Source of the DNA: DAIDKA01 sp036521075
GTDB taxonomy: Bacteria; Pseudomonadota; Gammaproteobacteria; Steroidobacterales; Steroidobacteraceae
Assembly: GCA_036521075.1 (NCBI GenBank)
Contig: DATDIL010000148.1
Span: forward strand, 10,478 to 74,477
Length of the DNA: 64,000 nucleotides
Direction of reading: 5' to 3'
The notes under the pieces are model-generated. The model saw only the letters and a program-made list of their open reading frames with translations, did no database searches and was not told where the DNA came from. Each line of letters opens with the position of its first letter. Position 1 is the first letter of the stretch. Shown here one piece after another: positions 7,605 to 17,035 of this stretch. The translations under genes and the position numbers were made by a program.

Positions 7605-9203
7605 TTAATGCGCGGCGACTGCCGCAGCCGGCGCGCCAGCCGCGCCCGTCGCCCCGGGACGGGCCGGTCGGGCCAGCCAGATCACCAGGATCAGAGCCAG
7701 GAAGATCAATCCGGAGACGTAGAACAGATCATTGGCCGAGAGCATGAATGCCTGAACGTCGACAATGCGGTTCAAGGCGGCGGTGCCTGCTTCGCCGCTC
7801 ATTCCATTTGCCTGCAGGCCGGCCAGCGCGGCGCTCGTGGTGGGATTGTCGCGCGCCAGGTGCTCGATGAGCTGGCTGTGGTGCAGCGTGGCACGACGAT
7901 CCCAGAGGGTCGTGAAAAGGGAGGTGCCGAAGGAGCCGGCGGTAATACGCGCAAAGTTGAACAGCCCCGAGGCGTTTGGAATGCGGTCCGGTGACAGACC
8001 GGAGACGCTCAAGGCCACGAGCGGCACGAAGAAGCTCGCCATGGCGGCCCCCTGGAGGATGGTCGGGATCAACAGCGTCTTGACATCCACGTCGGTATTG
8101 AAATGCGAACGCATGATCATCACCGTGGCGAAAATCGTGAATGACACGGTCACGATCACCCGTACATCCACCCGGTTGGTGAGCTTGGCCACGACGGGGG
8201 TGACGAATACGGCGAGCAGGCCGACCGGGGCCAGAATGATCCCGGCATTGGTGGCCGTGTAGCCCAGGTACTGTTGCAGCCATAGCGGCAACAGCACCAG
8301 ATTGCCGAAGAACACCCCGTAGGCGAGCAGCATGCACAGGGTGCCGACCCAGAAATTGCGCCGCTTGAACAAGGACAGGTCCACGATGGGGTGCTCGGCG
8401 TGGATCTCCCAGATCAGGAAGTACACAAAGGCCGCCACGGCCAGCAGCGCCAGGCCGACGATTTGCGGTGAATTGAACCAGTCCAGATCCTTACCCTTAT
8501 CGAGCATCACCTGCAATGAGCCCACCCAGGTCATGAGCAAAGCCAAGCCGACGGCATCGATGGGCACGCGCTGCGTCGCCGTTTCACGCTTGCGATACAA
8601 AATCCAGGTCAACGTGCCTGCGAACACACCGATGGGCACATTGATATAGAAGATCCACGGCCACGAAATATTGTCCGTGATCCAGCCACCCAGCAGCGGC
8701 CCGGCAACGGGAGCCGTCAAGCTGGTGAGCGACCACAGTCCCAGCGCCGTGCTTTGTTTCGCGGGCGGATAGCTGGACATGAGCAGCGACTGCGACAGCG
8801 GAATCATCGGTCCGGCGACAGCGCCCTGGATCACACGAAAGAAAAGCAGCAGCCCGATCGAGGGCGCCAGACCACACAGGAAGGAGGCGAGAACGAACAG
8901 GAAAATGGACAGGGTGAATAATCGCACCTGGCCAAATCGGCGTGTCAGCCAGCCGGTCAATGGCACTGAAATCGCATTCGCGACACCGAAGGAGGTGATC
9001 ACCCAGGTGCCCTGGTCCGGGGATACACCCAGGTCCCCGGAGATTGCCGGGATCGACACGTTTGCAATGGAGGTGTCCAGCACATTCATGAAGATCGCGA
9101 GCGACACGGCCAGCGTGCCCAGAATCCGCGCGGCGCCCATCAATGGCGGTAGCGGCGCGCCGACTCCCGCGGCCGGTTTCACAAGTGAGGCGGGGCGGTT
9201 CAT
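7605..9203 (-). CDS. emrB: DHA2-family multidrug efflux MFS permease (EmrB type)
   Basis: A 532-residue, 14-helix major facilitator of the DHA2 group, the inner-membrane pump of an EmrAB-TolC-like tripartite exporter. It shows the typical first-helix motif NVLDTSIANVSIPAI, the motif WVITSFGVANAISVPLTGWL, the loop GWLTRRFGQVRLF and GPLLGGWITDNISW WIFYINVPIG. It overlaps emrA by 4 bp, so translation is coupled. Such pumps use the proton gradient to expel hydrophobic drugs and uncouplers. The substrate cannot be read from sequence. Confidence 0.95.
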   Translation of the reverse strand: MNRPASLVKPAAGVGAPLPPLMGAARILGTLAVSLAIFMNVLDTSIANVSIPAISGDLGVSPDQGTWVITSFGVANAISVPLTGWLTRRFGQVRLFTLSIFLFVLASFLCGLAPSIGLLLFFRVIQGAVAGPMIPLSQSLLMSSYPPAKQSTALGLWSLTSLTAPVAGPLLGGWITDNISWPWIFYINVPIGVFAGTLTWILYRKRETATQRVPIDAVGLALLMTWVGSLQVMLDKGKDLDWFNSPQIVGLALLAVAAFVYFLIWEIHAEHPIVDLSLFKRRNFWVGTLCMLLAYGVFFGNLVLLPLWLQQYLGYTATNAGIILAPVGLLAVFVTPVVAKLTNRVDVRVIVTVSFTIFATVMIMRSHFNTDVDVKTLLIPTILQGAAMASFFVPLVALSVSGLSPDRIPNASGLFNFARITAGSFGTSLFTTLWDRRATLHHSQLIEHLARDNPTTSAALAGLQANGMSGEAGTAALNRIVDVQAFMLSANDLFYVSGLIFLALILVIWLARPARPGATGAAGAPAAAVAAH

Positions 9204-10444
9204 GTGGCGGGGCGGGCGCGTACCTGGGCGAGACGGTGCGCGACACGGCCACGCGCCGGGTTGGCCAAATTAGCGGCGATGATGGCTTCGACCCGCGCGC
9301 CGGCCTGCCGATCCGCGTCATCGAAGACGCTGGTGGCATAGCGTGGAGCATTGGCAGCGACCTGCGGCAGACGCGGCCCGTTGCGCTCGACCGTGGAGAC
9401 CTGCACGCGCATGGACAATCCCACCTGCAAGGGGTGGGCAGCCAGCTCCTTCGGATCGAGCAGGATTCGCACCGGCAGGCGCTGTACCACTTTGATCCAG
9501 TTTCCGGTGGCATTCTGAGCGGGCAGGAGCGCGAACGAGGCACCGGTGCCCGCACTGAAGCCGACGACCGTGCCGTGATATTTCACGGAGCTGCCATACA
9601 GGTCGGCGGTCAGCGTCGCCGGCTGCCCCATGCGGATATTGCCGATTTGCAGCTCTTTGAAATTGGCATCGACCCAGACCTGGTTCAAGGGCACGACCGA
9701 CATCAGCACGGAGCCCGGGTTGACCCGTTGGCCCAGCTGAACATTGCGATGCGCCACGAAGCCGCCGATGGGCGCCGGCAGTTGGGTGCGCGCCAGGTTC
9801 AGATAAGCACTGTGGACCGCGCTGGCCGCGGCTTGCACTTCCGGATGGTCCGCAATCTGCGTGCCGTCGATGCGCGCGCGATTGGCGGCCGACTGCTGCT
9901 CGGCCGCCAGCAGCGCGGACTTGGCGGCCGACACCGCATCGCGCGCATGCTGCAGTTCCTCACCGGATATGGCGCCGCTGCCGGCCAGGCGTTCACGCCG
10001 TGCCAGATCCTTCTCGGCGGTGTTGAGGTCGGTTTGGCGAATGCTCTGTGCCGCGGCCAGTTGTGCGGTGGTGGCGAACAGGCCGCGCACCGAACGCACG
10101 GTGAGGGCGAGATGGGCCTCGGATTCATCCAGTGCCACTTTGGCATCCGCCGGATCCAGGCGCACCAGCGTCTGGCCTGCGACCACATTCTGGGTGTCAT
10201 CCGCATTGATGCCGACCACCGTGCCAGCAATCTGCGGCGTGATCTGGACGATGTTGCCATTTACATAGGCATCGTCCGTTGTCTCGCGCAGGCGCAGCAC
10301 GGTTTGCCAGTACACGCCATAGCCTATGGCAACGACGAGTATCGCAAGGGAGACCAGCACCAGCATGCGGTTGCGCTTGCCATTACTTTGGCCACTGCCC
10401 TGGGCATTTCCTGGCGCGGCGGGGGTATCGGTTTGGGCGTTCAC
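9200..10444 (-). CDS. emrA: HlyD-family membrane fusion protein (EmrA type)
   Basis: A 414-residue periplasmic adaptor with one N-terminal transmembrane helix (about residues 25-46), a barrel/lipoyl half (TTDDAYVNGNIVQITPQIAG, typical of EmrA), a long alpha-hairpin coiled coil and the second half-motif (VWVDANFKELQIGNIRMGQ). It bridges the EmrB permease to the NodT-type outer-membrane channel encoded just upstream. It overlaps both neighbours by 4 bp. The C-terminal tail after about residue 370 is low-complexity and Ala/Arg-rich. Confidence 0.94.
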   Translation of the reverse strand: MNAQTDTPAAPGNAQGSGQSNGKRNRMLVLVSLAILVVAIGYGVYWQTVLRLRETTDDAYVNGNIVQITPQIAGTVVGINADDTQNVVAGQTLVRLDPADAKVALDESEAHLALTVRSVRGLFATTAQLAAAQSIRQTDLNTAEKDLARRERLAGSGAISGEELQHARDAVSAAKSALLAAEQQSAANRARIDGTQIADHPEVQAAASAVHSAYLNLARTQLPAPIGGFVAHRNVQLGQRVNPGSVLMSVVPLNQVWVDANFKELQIGNIRMGQPATLTADLYGSSVKYHGTVVGFSAGTGASFALLPAQNATGNWIKVVQRLPVRILLDPKELAAHPLQVGLSMRVQVSTVERNGPRLPQVAANAPRYATSVFDDADRQAGARVEAIIAANLANPARGRVAHRLAQVRARPAT

Positions 10445-11892
10445 AATTTATTCTCCGGGACTGCCGGCGTGAGCACCTGCGGCACGAACCCGCCGCCAAG
10501 GGCCTGCACCAGGTCAACAGATAGGTCGAGGGAGCGGGCCTGTAGCTGCGCCTGCAGGCTGCGCTGCGCGAGCAGCTGCGATTCGGCGCTCAACACCTGC
10601 AGGTAGTTGCCTAAGCCCTCGCGATAGCGCAGCACTGACAGGTCGTAGGCTTCCTGCGCATTGGCCAGTGCGTCACGCTCTTCGCCACGCTGCCGACGCA
10701 GGCTGTTCATGGACGTGAGCGCATCCACAACCTCACGCAAAGCGTTGGTCATGAGTTGGTTGTATTGCTCGACCGCGACATCGTATGCCGCGTCCTGGCC
10801 CGCAAGCTTCGCCCGGCGCTTGCCGGCATCGAACAGGGGCAAGGTGAACGCCGGTGCCACGCCGTATTGACGATTGGCGGCGCTGAACAGATTGGTGGAG
10901 CCCAGGTTCTGCAGACCCACGAAGGCCAGCAGATCCACGTTGGGGTAGAACTCGGCCGTCGCTTCACGAATACCCTGCGAAGCGGCTTCCACGCGCCAGC
11001 GCTGTGCGACCAGATCCGGACGATGGCCGAGCAGTTCGGCAGGCACGCTGCTCGGCAACTCGGGTTGCACCATCACCGACACGGTCGGGTCGTGGATGTT
11101 CAAGGAGCGGTCAGGGCCAGCGCCCGTCAACGCCGCCAGCACGTGGCGGGTGCGGGCTGCAGACTCTTCGAGCGCGTCGATCTGCTCGCGGGCCGCGGGA
11201 ACCGCGGCTTGCGCCTGGGTGAGCTCCAGGCGTGAGTCCAGACCGGCCGCGTTGCGCTCCCGGGTGAGCGTGAGTACCTGTTCGCGTTGTTTGAGGGTGT
11301 CGCGGGCGACTTGCAGTTGCAGGCTTTGCTCCTCAAGCTGCGCATACACATGCGCAACGTTCGCCGCGAGTGTGAGGCGCGCGGCCTGTGCATCGACCTC
11401 GGCCGCCCGCTCGGCACCGACCGCACTTTCATACGCGGCGCGATTCTTGCCCCAGAAATCCAGCTGCCACGACAAGGTGCCGGTCAACAGCGCCAGCGTG
11501 TCCCAATTGCCCGCATAGGGTGGGGGAAACAGGCCGTGCTCGGAAAATCGCCCACGCACGGCCTGACCACTCGAACCCGCACTGGGGGCCCGCGTGCTGT
11601 CGAGCGCGGCAACTTGTGCGAGCGCCGAGCGCGTGCGGGCCTCGGCAATGCGCAGCCCCGGGTTGCCCGCGAGGGCTTCCCCGATCAGGTCATTGAGCTG
11701 CGTGTCCCCGTACGCCATCCACCACTGCGCCTTGGGCCACGCCGCGGCGTCGATGGGAGTGCCGCTGAGAGCCTGATGCGTTTGTAGGCGGTTGGCCGGG
11801 ACGAAAGCGGCCTCGGGCCGCAGCTGATGCGTGCTGGCGCAGCCGGTGAGCAGCACCGTCGCGATCCCTGCAATAATTGCAATGCGTATCAT
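10441..11892 (-). CDS. NodT-family outer-membrane efflux lipoprotein (TolC-like)
   Basis: A 483-residue outer-membrane factor. The lipobox LLTGC at the N-terminus marks it as a lipoprotein. Family motifs include WWMAYGDTQLNDLI, ALAGNPGLRIAEARTRSA, a central LTGAGPDRSL, and LGHRPDLVAQRWRVEAASQGI with FYPNVDLLAFVG. The last two are typical of NodT/OprM channels. It forms the trimeric exit duct for the EmrAB pump encoded by the next two genes. The start overlaps the stop of marR by 4 bp. Confidence 0.94.
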   Translation of the reverse strand: MIRIAIIAGIATVLLTGCASTHQLRPEAAFVPANRLQTHQALSGTPIDAAAWPKAQWWMAYGDTQLNDLIGEALAGNPGLRIAEARTRSALAQVAALDSTRAPSAGSSGQAVRGRFSEHGLFPPPYAGNWDTLALLTGTLSWQLDFWGKNRAAYESAVGAERAAEVDAQAARLTLAANVAHVYAQLEEQSLQLQVARDTLKQREQVLTLTRERNAAGLDSRLELTQAQAAVPAAREQIDALEESAARTRHVLAALTGAGPDRSLNIHDPTVSVMVQPELPSSVPAELLGHRPDLVAQRWRVEAASQGIREATAEFYPNVDLLAFVGLQNLGSTNLFSAANRQYGVAPAFTLPLFDAGKRRAKLAGQDAAYDVAVEQYNQLMTNALREVVDALTSMNSLRRQRGEERDALANAQEAYDLSVLRYREGLGNYLQVLSAESQLLAQRSLQAQLQARSLDLSVDLVQALGGGFVPQVLTPAVPENKL

Positions 11893-12365
11893 GTTCCTAC
11901 GTTTTTTGTCAGGCGCTGTAACAGGTTCTGCAGCGTCTTGGCCTCATCCTGGCTGAAGTCACGCATTGATCGATTCAGCACCTGCATCGAAATCTCTCGC
12001 AGGCGCGGGTAGGCAGCCTTGCCCGCCTGGGTAAGCTCAAGGTTCACGAGTCGACGGTCCTCGGGTGACCGGGTCCGCCGCACCAGGCCTTTGGCCTCCA
12101 GGCGATCCAGCATGCGAGTCATCGCACCCGCATCGTAGGAAATGCCCTTGCACAGTTCGGAGGCGGACGTGGCGCACTGGCGGCCGGCCAGATTCACGAT
12201 GACGATGAACTGGGCGGAGGTCACTTCCAGAGGCCCCAAGAACTCATCGCGCGCCAGCTCCGCATCGAGCACGGCCAGCAGCTGCGCTCGCGCCCGTCCG
12301 ATGAGGTTCCCCATGCCACCGCACGGTTCGTAGTTCTCAAGACTGTATACGTCCGCCAAGTCCAT
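11889..12365 (-). CDS. MarR/EmrR-family repressor of the efflux operon
   Basis: A 158-residue winged-helix regulator. It has the recognition region CATSASELCKGISYDAGAMT, the wing segment GLVRRTRSPEDRRLVNLELT, and flanking dimerisation helices as in EmrR/MarR. The start is set at the ATG at 12365 rather than the upstream in-frame TTG at 12428, because that codon lies inside the -35 hexamer of the operon promoter. It is the first gene of marR-nodT-emrA-emrB, all linked by 4-bp overlaps. It probably represses its own operon through the palindrome at 12399-12426 and releases it on binding small phenolic or drug-like ligands. The ligand is unknown. Confidence 0.92.
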   Translation of the reverse strand: MDLADVYSLENYEPCGGMGNLIGRARAQLLAVLDAELARDEFLGPLEVTSAQFIVIVNLAGRQCATSASELCKGISYDAGAMTRMLDRLEAKGLVRRTRSPEDRRLVNLELTQAGKAAYPRLREISMQVLNRSMRDFSQDEAKTLQNLLQRLTKNVGT

Positions 12366-12398
12366 GCTCCAGCCCCGTCGGGCCATTTCACTAGCCCA

Positions 12399-12428
12399 GA
12401 CAATAACTGCCGAGGCAATAATTGTCAA
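12399..12428 (-). promoter_or_regulatory. Promoter and MarR-type operator of the efflux operon
   Basis: On the minus strand a -35 TTGACA (12423-12428) and a -10 TATTGT (12400-12405) are separated by exactly 17 bp. The same stretch is an imperfect inverted repeat of 28 bp: one arm reads GACAATAACTGCC, the other read on the opposite strand GACAATTATTGCC, with 11 of 13 positions identical. A palindrome spanning the promoter spacer immediately upstream of marR is the usual layout of an autoregulated MarR-family operon. Repressor binding there would block RNA polymerase directly. Confidence 0.82.
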
Positions 12429-12478
12429 GGCTTTAGCAGCTTAAGCAGGACTCAATCCGCCGAGTGTGGCGGGGTGGT

Positions 12479-13111
12479 TCAGGAATCGGTCAGTTGCGGG
12501 ATCAGCTGATCGGCCAGGTCTCCCAGTGCGGCGCTGAGCGCGGCGGGCAGGCCCGCGGGGCAGCCCGCGGGGGCCGGTGCCGCCAGGTGTGCGCTGCCGC
12601 GCCGCATCTCACCCGCAGGGCCCGCCAGCGTCCAGTTCACCTGGGCGGTGATCGCACAGGAGCCATCGGCCGCGAGGCTCACGAAATCCAGATCCAGGTT
12701 GGACACATCCGGCGCGGCCTGGCTCGTGGCCTGCGCATCCGGATGCCGTGCCACCGGCAGGGCGTCGGCCCCGATGACCTGTGCGTAGCCGAGGCGCTCG
12801 CCCAAGTCACGCGTGATCGTGCCCTGAATGAGGACGCCCAGCGGGGCGGTCCATTGATCATTGTCCGAAATTGCAAGCTGCGTCGGGCCCAGCTGATGAG
12901 TCAGTCCGAGATGGTCCATTTCACGCGGCAGGCTGACGTGACGCACGCGGATCAGTATCGCCCGGGCAGGCTGACTCGCCACAGCCACCGGGCTCACCGG
13001 CGCCAGTGAGTAGTAATGCAACGCCGGCAGCGACTGACAGGAGAGCAGCGGCACGGCGAGCAGGATTGCCGCGGCAATTGCCACGCGTGGAGTGCAGGGC
13101 AGACGTTTCAT
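12479..13111 (-). CDS. pqiC: PqiC-like lipoprotein of the Pqi lipid transport system
   Basis: A 210-residue ABC-type transport auxiliary lipoprotein (DUF330/YmbA). The signal peptide ends in LLSC, and the early mature part LHYYSLAP is the typical PqiC opening. PREMDHLGLTHQL and LGVLIQGTITRDLGERLG follow. PqiC sits on the inner leaflet of the outer membrane and docks the PqiB needle. It is the last gene of pqiABC and overlaps pqiB by 4 bp. Confidence 0.9.
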   Translation of the reverse strand: MKRLPCTPRVAIAAAILLAVPLLSCQSLPALHYYSLAPVSPVAVASQPARAILIRVRHVSLPREMDHLGLTHQLGPTQLAISDNDQWTAPLGVLIQGTITRDLGERLGYAQVIGADALPVARHPDAQATSQAAPDVSNLDLDFVSLAADGSCAITAQVNWTLAGPAGEMRRGSAHLAAPAPAGCPAGLPAALSAALGDLADQLIPQLTDS

Positions 13112-14814
13112 GGTGGAGCCTCGTGCCGGCCGCGCAGTAGTGCCTCGGGATGCCGATCCAGGAAATCGGCCAATTCACGGATGGAGCGGGCCGCATCGCT
13201 GACCTGCTGCAGCAGTGCCGGCAGCTGCGTCGCGAGTGCGCCATCGGGTCCGAGTGTGCTGCCGGCAGCTTGCGCGGCGTTCTGTGCGGCATCGGCCGTG
13301 GCCCGCAGGCTTGCGATCAATGGCTTCAGTTGCGGCTGCACGTCGCGGGTGATCTGTTCCAGGTGGCCAAGCGTGGCATCCAGATTCCTGATCGCATTGC
13401 CCAAAGAGGGGCCCGCGGTGGCCTGGTCAATATGCTTCAGCGTGCTTTGCAGGCTCTGCAGGATTGCGTCGATATCCGCGCCGTGCGTGGTCGGAAATTG
13501 CGGCATCGGTGCGTTCAGATCGAGAGTTGCCGCTGCAGCATCGTGCATGATGTCCAGGGCGATCACCTTCTGACCGGTCAGAAGGTTCGCAGTGATCAGT
13601 TGTGCTCGCAGTCCGCGCGTAACCAGTCGCGCCAGACCCGCACGTACCGCGGCGGCCTGGTTGGCCGCAGACAGCTGTGTGACGCCGGTCAGCTGCACTA
13701 CGCTGGGGTCGAGGCTCATGCTGGCCGCTTCATACAAGTTGCCGCTGGCCGGGTCATACATCAGCTTCGCCTCAGTGACGTTGCCGATCTCTACACCGCG
13801 CAGCTGTACCGCAGTGCCGGACTGCAGGCCAGCGGCCGCTTCATCGAAGCGCAGGGTGTAGGCCAGGCGCGGGCCCGCGTGATTGCGCAATGCGATCGCC
13901 TCGCTGTCGTACAGGGGGAATACCCGGTCGGCGGCGGCCTCGGGAGCCGATCGCGAGGCGAGCGGCACCTGTTTTCCGGCCGCCTGCTGCGCGATGGCCT
14001 GGCCGACCGATTGGGTGGGCAGCGGAGCCCCGGGCGGCAAGGGCGTGTCGAAGCCGATGGCCCCGGTCACCAGTTGCTGCAGGGAATTCAGGCGCACACG
14101 GACGCCCTGTGGGCCCGCGGTTACGTCAATCGCACTGGCATCCCAGAAGCGCGTGTCATTGTGCACGAGCGCGTCGTAGGGCGCTCGGACGAAGGCATAG
14201 ACGTTCACGTGAAGGCCGTTGGCATCCAGCGCATAGCCTTCGACCTGGCCCACCTGAACGCCCCGAAAGTTGACGGGCGTGCCGGGCCCGATTGCGCCCA
14301 GCTCATCCTCAGTCAGCGTGAAGGCGCGCCCCGGGGTGTCCGGTTGCAGCAGCGGTGGATCCTCCAGTCCCACGAAATCGCGTTGTGGTTCGCCTTCGCC
14401 CGGATACATCTCGATATAGGCCCCGGATACCAGGGTATTGAGACCGGAGATGCCACTGGTTCCGACTCGTGGGGTGACAATCCAGAAGCGCGTGCTGCCA
14501 GTCAGATTCTTGCTGACCTCACGCGTCATGCGCGCATGCACGAGCACTTCGGACAGGTCCGGCGACAGTTCGAAGGAGTCGACGGTGCCGACGCGCACGC
14601 CCTTGTGGCGGATCTCGGTCTCCCCGGCCGTCAGGCCTTCGGCGCTGGTGAAGCGGATGGTGATTGCGGGGCCGCGTTGCATCAGCGTGTGCCAGCTCAG
14701 CCATGCCACCACTGCCAGCGCAAAGGCCGGTGCCAGCCACACCACACTCAGGCGGCGCGGCACCCGTTGCGCCTGTGGTGCCGATTCAGGGGGATCCGGC
14801 ATCTCCTCGCTCAT
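13108..14814 (-). CDS. pqiB: PqiB, MCE-domain intermembrane lipid transport protein
   Basis: A 568-residue protein with one N-terminal transmembrane helix (VWLAPAFALAVVAWLSW) followed by three MCE domains, each with a signature such as GLTAGETEIRHKGVRVGTVD, PVNFRGVQVGQVEGYALD and TAVQLRGVEIGNVTEAKL, and a long C-terminal coiled-coil needle region. MCE proteins form hexameric tubes for lipid transfer across the periplasm. The ATG at 14814 is chosen because it makes the 4-bp ATGA overlap with pqiA; an upstream in-frame start at 14850 lies within pqiA. Confidence 0.95.
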   Translation of the reverse strand: MSEEMPDPPESAPQAQRVPRRLSVVWLAPAFALAVVAWLSWHTLMQRGPAITIRFTSAEGLTAGETEIRHKGVRVGTVDSFELSPDLSEVLVHARMTREVSKNLTGSTRFWIVTPRVGTSGISGLNTLVSGAYIEMYPGEGEPQRDFVGLEDPPLLQPDTPGRAFTLTEDELGAIGPGTPVNFRGVQVGQVEGYALDANGLHVNVYAFVRAPYDALVHNDTRFWDASAIDVTAGPQGVRVRLNSLQQLVTGAIGFDTPLPPGAPLPTQSVGQAIAQQAAGKQVPLASRSAPEAAADRVFPLYDSEAIALRNHAGPRLAYTLRFDEAAAGLQSGTAVQLRGVEIGNVTEAKLMYDPASGNLYEAASMSLDPSVVQLTGVTQLSAANQAAAVRAGLARLVTRGLRAQLITANLLTGQKVIALDIMHDAAAATLDLNAPMPQFPTTHGADIDAILQSLQSTLKHIDQATAGPSLGNAIRNLDATLGHLEQITRDVQPQLKPLIASLRATADAAQNAAQAAGSTLGPDGALATQLPALLQQVSDAARSIRELADFLDRHPEALLRGRHEAPP

Positions 14815-15905
14815 GTACCGGCTTCCGCTTGCGGCACGGCATCCCGCCACATGAGGCGCGGATCAAAGCACCGCGCGGCGATCATGGTGATCAGCACCAC
14901 GCCGGCAAAAGCGAGCGCGCCGCTTTCGGGTCGCACCCGCTCCAGCGCTCCGAATTGTACGAGCGCACCGAGTATCGAAATCATGAAGACATCAATATTG
15001 GACCAGCGACCAATGGTGTCGATCAAGCGATATACCCGTGTGCGTTGCCGCAACTGCAGCGCTGAGCGCTGCCGGGTCGGCCACAGCAGCCAGGCAAGTC
15101 CGAACAGCTTGGCCAGTGGCACTACGATGCTTGCCATGAAGACGATGAGCGCGAGCGGCCACAGGTCATAGTGCACCAATTCCAGCACACCGCCCAGAAT
15201 CGTATCCCTCTCGATGCTGCCGTAGCGCTCGATCTGCAACACCGGCAGGACATTGGCAGGGATATACAGCACCAGGCCCGTTACCACCAACGCGGTGGTG
15301 GTCTGCACCGAGAGATTACCCGGGCGCAGGATCCTTTGGAGGGGGGGCGGCGGGTCACCGCGCAATGCCAGGGATCCCAGCAATAACACCGCCGAGCCTG
15401 CCAGGCACCACCCGCCGATATCCACGTTCACGGTTGCAACCGTCTGGATGCGCGAATAGGCCACGCAACCGCCGACCACGAAGACTTCCAGCATCAGCCA
15501 GGGCCGCAGGTGGTGCGCGAGCGTGCGCAACTCGTCGTTGCTGGTGTTCGGCACGGCCTGCGCCAGCGTCAGCAACATGAACGCACTGGGAACGGCGAGC
15601 ATCAGCACGACCAACAATACGGACAGGGGGGGGTAACCGGCACTCCATAATCTGAGTGCGCATCCCACCAGGTTGGCGCTGTGGCTGGCCCCGGCGGCGA
15701 ATACCGTCAGCAGCGGCGCCAGGCACCCCGGGATCCAAAAAAGCAGGGCAGCCAGGATCAGGGCCAGGGCGGCGCCGGATTGGGCGTCCGGCACCTTGAG
15801 CACACGCCGGCAGCGCGCGCAGCGCGCCTCCTCATTTTCAGCAAGCCCCGGCAGTGCCTGCCTGAGGCTGCAATCAGGACAGGCGACGCGTTGCGGGGAG
15901 CTCAC
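14811..15905 (-). CDS. pqiA: PqiA, paraquat-inducible integral membrane protein
   Basis: A 364-residue inner-membrane protein. It begins with two Cys pairs (CPDC and CARC, near residues 9-32) forming a rubredoxin-like metal knot, and has two PqiA modules of four helices each, with the typical phrases PANVLPVLQIERYGS and DTILGGVLELVHYDLWPLALIVF. The first module is shorter and lacks a second clear Cys pair. PqiA is thought to feed lipids to or from PqiB. In E. coli the operon is SoxRS-responsive; no SoxS box was identified here. It lies 29 bp downstream of the ferredoxin-NADP reductase-like gene. Confidence 0.94.
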   Translation of the reverse strand: MSSPQRVACPDCSLRQALPGLAENEEARCARCRRVLKVPDAQSGAALALILAALLFWIPGCLAPLLTVFAAGASHSANLVGCALRLWSAGYPPLSVLLVVLMLAVPSAFMLLTLAQAVPNTSNDELRTLAHHLRPWLMLEVFVVGGCVAYSRIQTVATVNVDIGGWCLAGSAVLLLGSLALRGDPPPPLQRILRPGNLSVQTTTALVVTGLVLYIPANVLPVLQIERYGSIERDTILGGVLELVHYDLWPLALIVFMASIVVPLAKLFGLAWLLWPTRQRSALQLRQRTRVYRLIDTIGRWSNIDVFMISILGALVQFGALERVRPESGALAFAGVVLITMIAARCFDPRLMWRDAVPQAEAGT

Positions 15906-15934
15906 GTGCGGCCTGCTGGGTGTTGTGCGTGCGT

Positions 15935-17035
15935 TCAGGCGCTGTGACGTGCACCAGAGTCGCCGCTCGCACCGTCAGCGACCTCCCCGGTCACGCCCAG
16001 TCGTTTCTGTAGCAACGGACTGGTCGTCGTGTACTGCAGGTGGATTTTCTCGCCGGGACGCATGTGCTCCTTGACCGCGAATGCGGCGAGGGCCGCCTCA
16101 TGGAAGCCCGAAAGAATCAGCTTCTTCTTGCCAGGATAGTCATTGATGTCGCCGACGGCATAGATGCCCGGAATGTTGGTCTGGAAACGGTGCGTATCCA
16201 CCGCAATGGTGCGCCGATGCACCGTCAGGCCCCACTCGGCAATCGGTCCGAGCTTCGGTGACAGACCCCAGAACACCAGTAACTGTTCGGTGGCGACGGT
16301 GCGCGTGACCCCATCGCGCGCGGTAACGCGCACGCCGGTGAGCTTGTCATCCTGCTCGACGAGGGACTGCACCTGCCCTTCGATGAAGTCGAGGCGACCT
16401 TCTTCCACCAGGGCCATCATGCGCTCGACCGAGGCCGGCGCGCCGCGGAATTCAGAGCGGCGATGCACCAGCACGACACTGCGGGCGCGCTCGACGAGCT
16501 CAATGGTCCAGTCGAGCGCGGAGTCGCCGCCGCCGAAAATCACCAGGTCCTTGTCGTGAAAGTGGGCCGCATCCTTGACGCGGTAATGAATGCTGCGACC
16601 TTCGTGCCGGTCGCTGCCTTCCACGCTCAGCCGCCGCGGCTGGAACGAGCCCACGCCGCCGGCGATCACCACCGCACCGGCATCAAAGCGGGTACCGCGG
16701 CTGGTGGCCACATCGAAGCGGCCATCGGGACGCGGCGTCACCTCCGTGACTTCCTGACCAAGGTGGTAGCCGGGATTGAAGGGTTTGATCTGTTCTTGCA
16801 GGCGCTCAATCAGTTCGCGCGCGCTGCACACCGGAATCGCCGGAATGTCGTAGATCGGCTTATCCGGATACAGCTCGGTGCACTGCCCGCCAACCTGCGG
16901 CAGTGAGTCGACGATTTCGGCCTTCAGGCCCAGCAGACCCAGCTCAAATACCTGAAACAGGCCGCAGGGGCCGGCACCGACGATGACCACGTCCGTGACG
17001 ACGGCCAGTTTGGTTCGATCAAGCGACAAGGACAT
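15935..17035 (-). CDS. Ferredoxin--NADP+ reductase, thioredoxin-reductase-like
   Basis: A 366-residue FAD/NAD(P) oxidoreductase. It has an FAD site near the N-terminus (VVIVGAGPCGLFQVFELG), the second nucleotide site (LVIFGGGDSALDWTIEL) followed by HRR (NADPH preference), and the FAD-closing motif GIYAVGDINDYPGKKKLI. No CxxC redox disulfide is present where thioredoxin reductases have one. This places it with TrxR-like ferredoxin/flavodoxin-NADP reductases (YumC type). The ATG at 17035 follows GGAGA and overlaps the cysK 3' end by 17 bp, which suggests translational coupling. It could supply electrons for sulfite reduction, but no sulfite reductase gene is in the window. Confidence 0.9.
   Translation of the reverse strand: MSLSLDRTKLAVVTDVVIVGAGPCGLFQVFELGLLGLKAEIVDSLPQVGGQCTELYPDKPIYDIPAIPVCSARELIERLQEQIKPFNPGYHLGQEVTEVTPRPDGRFDVATSRGTRFDAGAVVIAGGVGSFQPRRLSVEGSDRHEGRSIHYRVKDAAHFHDKDLVIFGGGDSALDWTIELVERARSVVLVHRRSEFRGAPASVERMMALVEEGRLDFIEGQVQSLVEQDDKLTGVRVTARDGVTRTVATEQLLVFWGLSPKLGPIAEWGLTVHRRTIAVDTHRFQTNIPGIYAVGDINDYPGKKKLILSGFHEAALAAFAVKEHMRPGEKIHLQYTTTSPLLQKRLGVTGEVADGASGDSGARHSA

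Noticed and set aside
13150..15171. 673-codon open frame on the + strand
   Set aside because: It is antisense to pqiB and pqiA, both well supported by family motifs and 4-bp overlaps. Its product has no recognisable motif and the composition of a GC-rich shadow frame.
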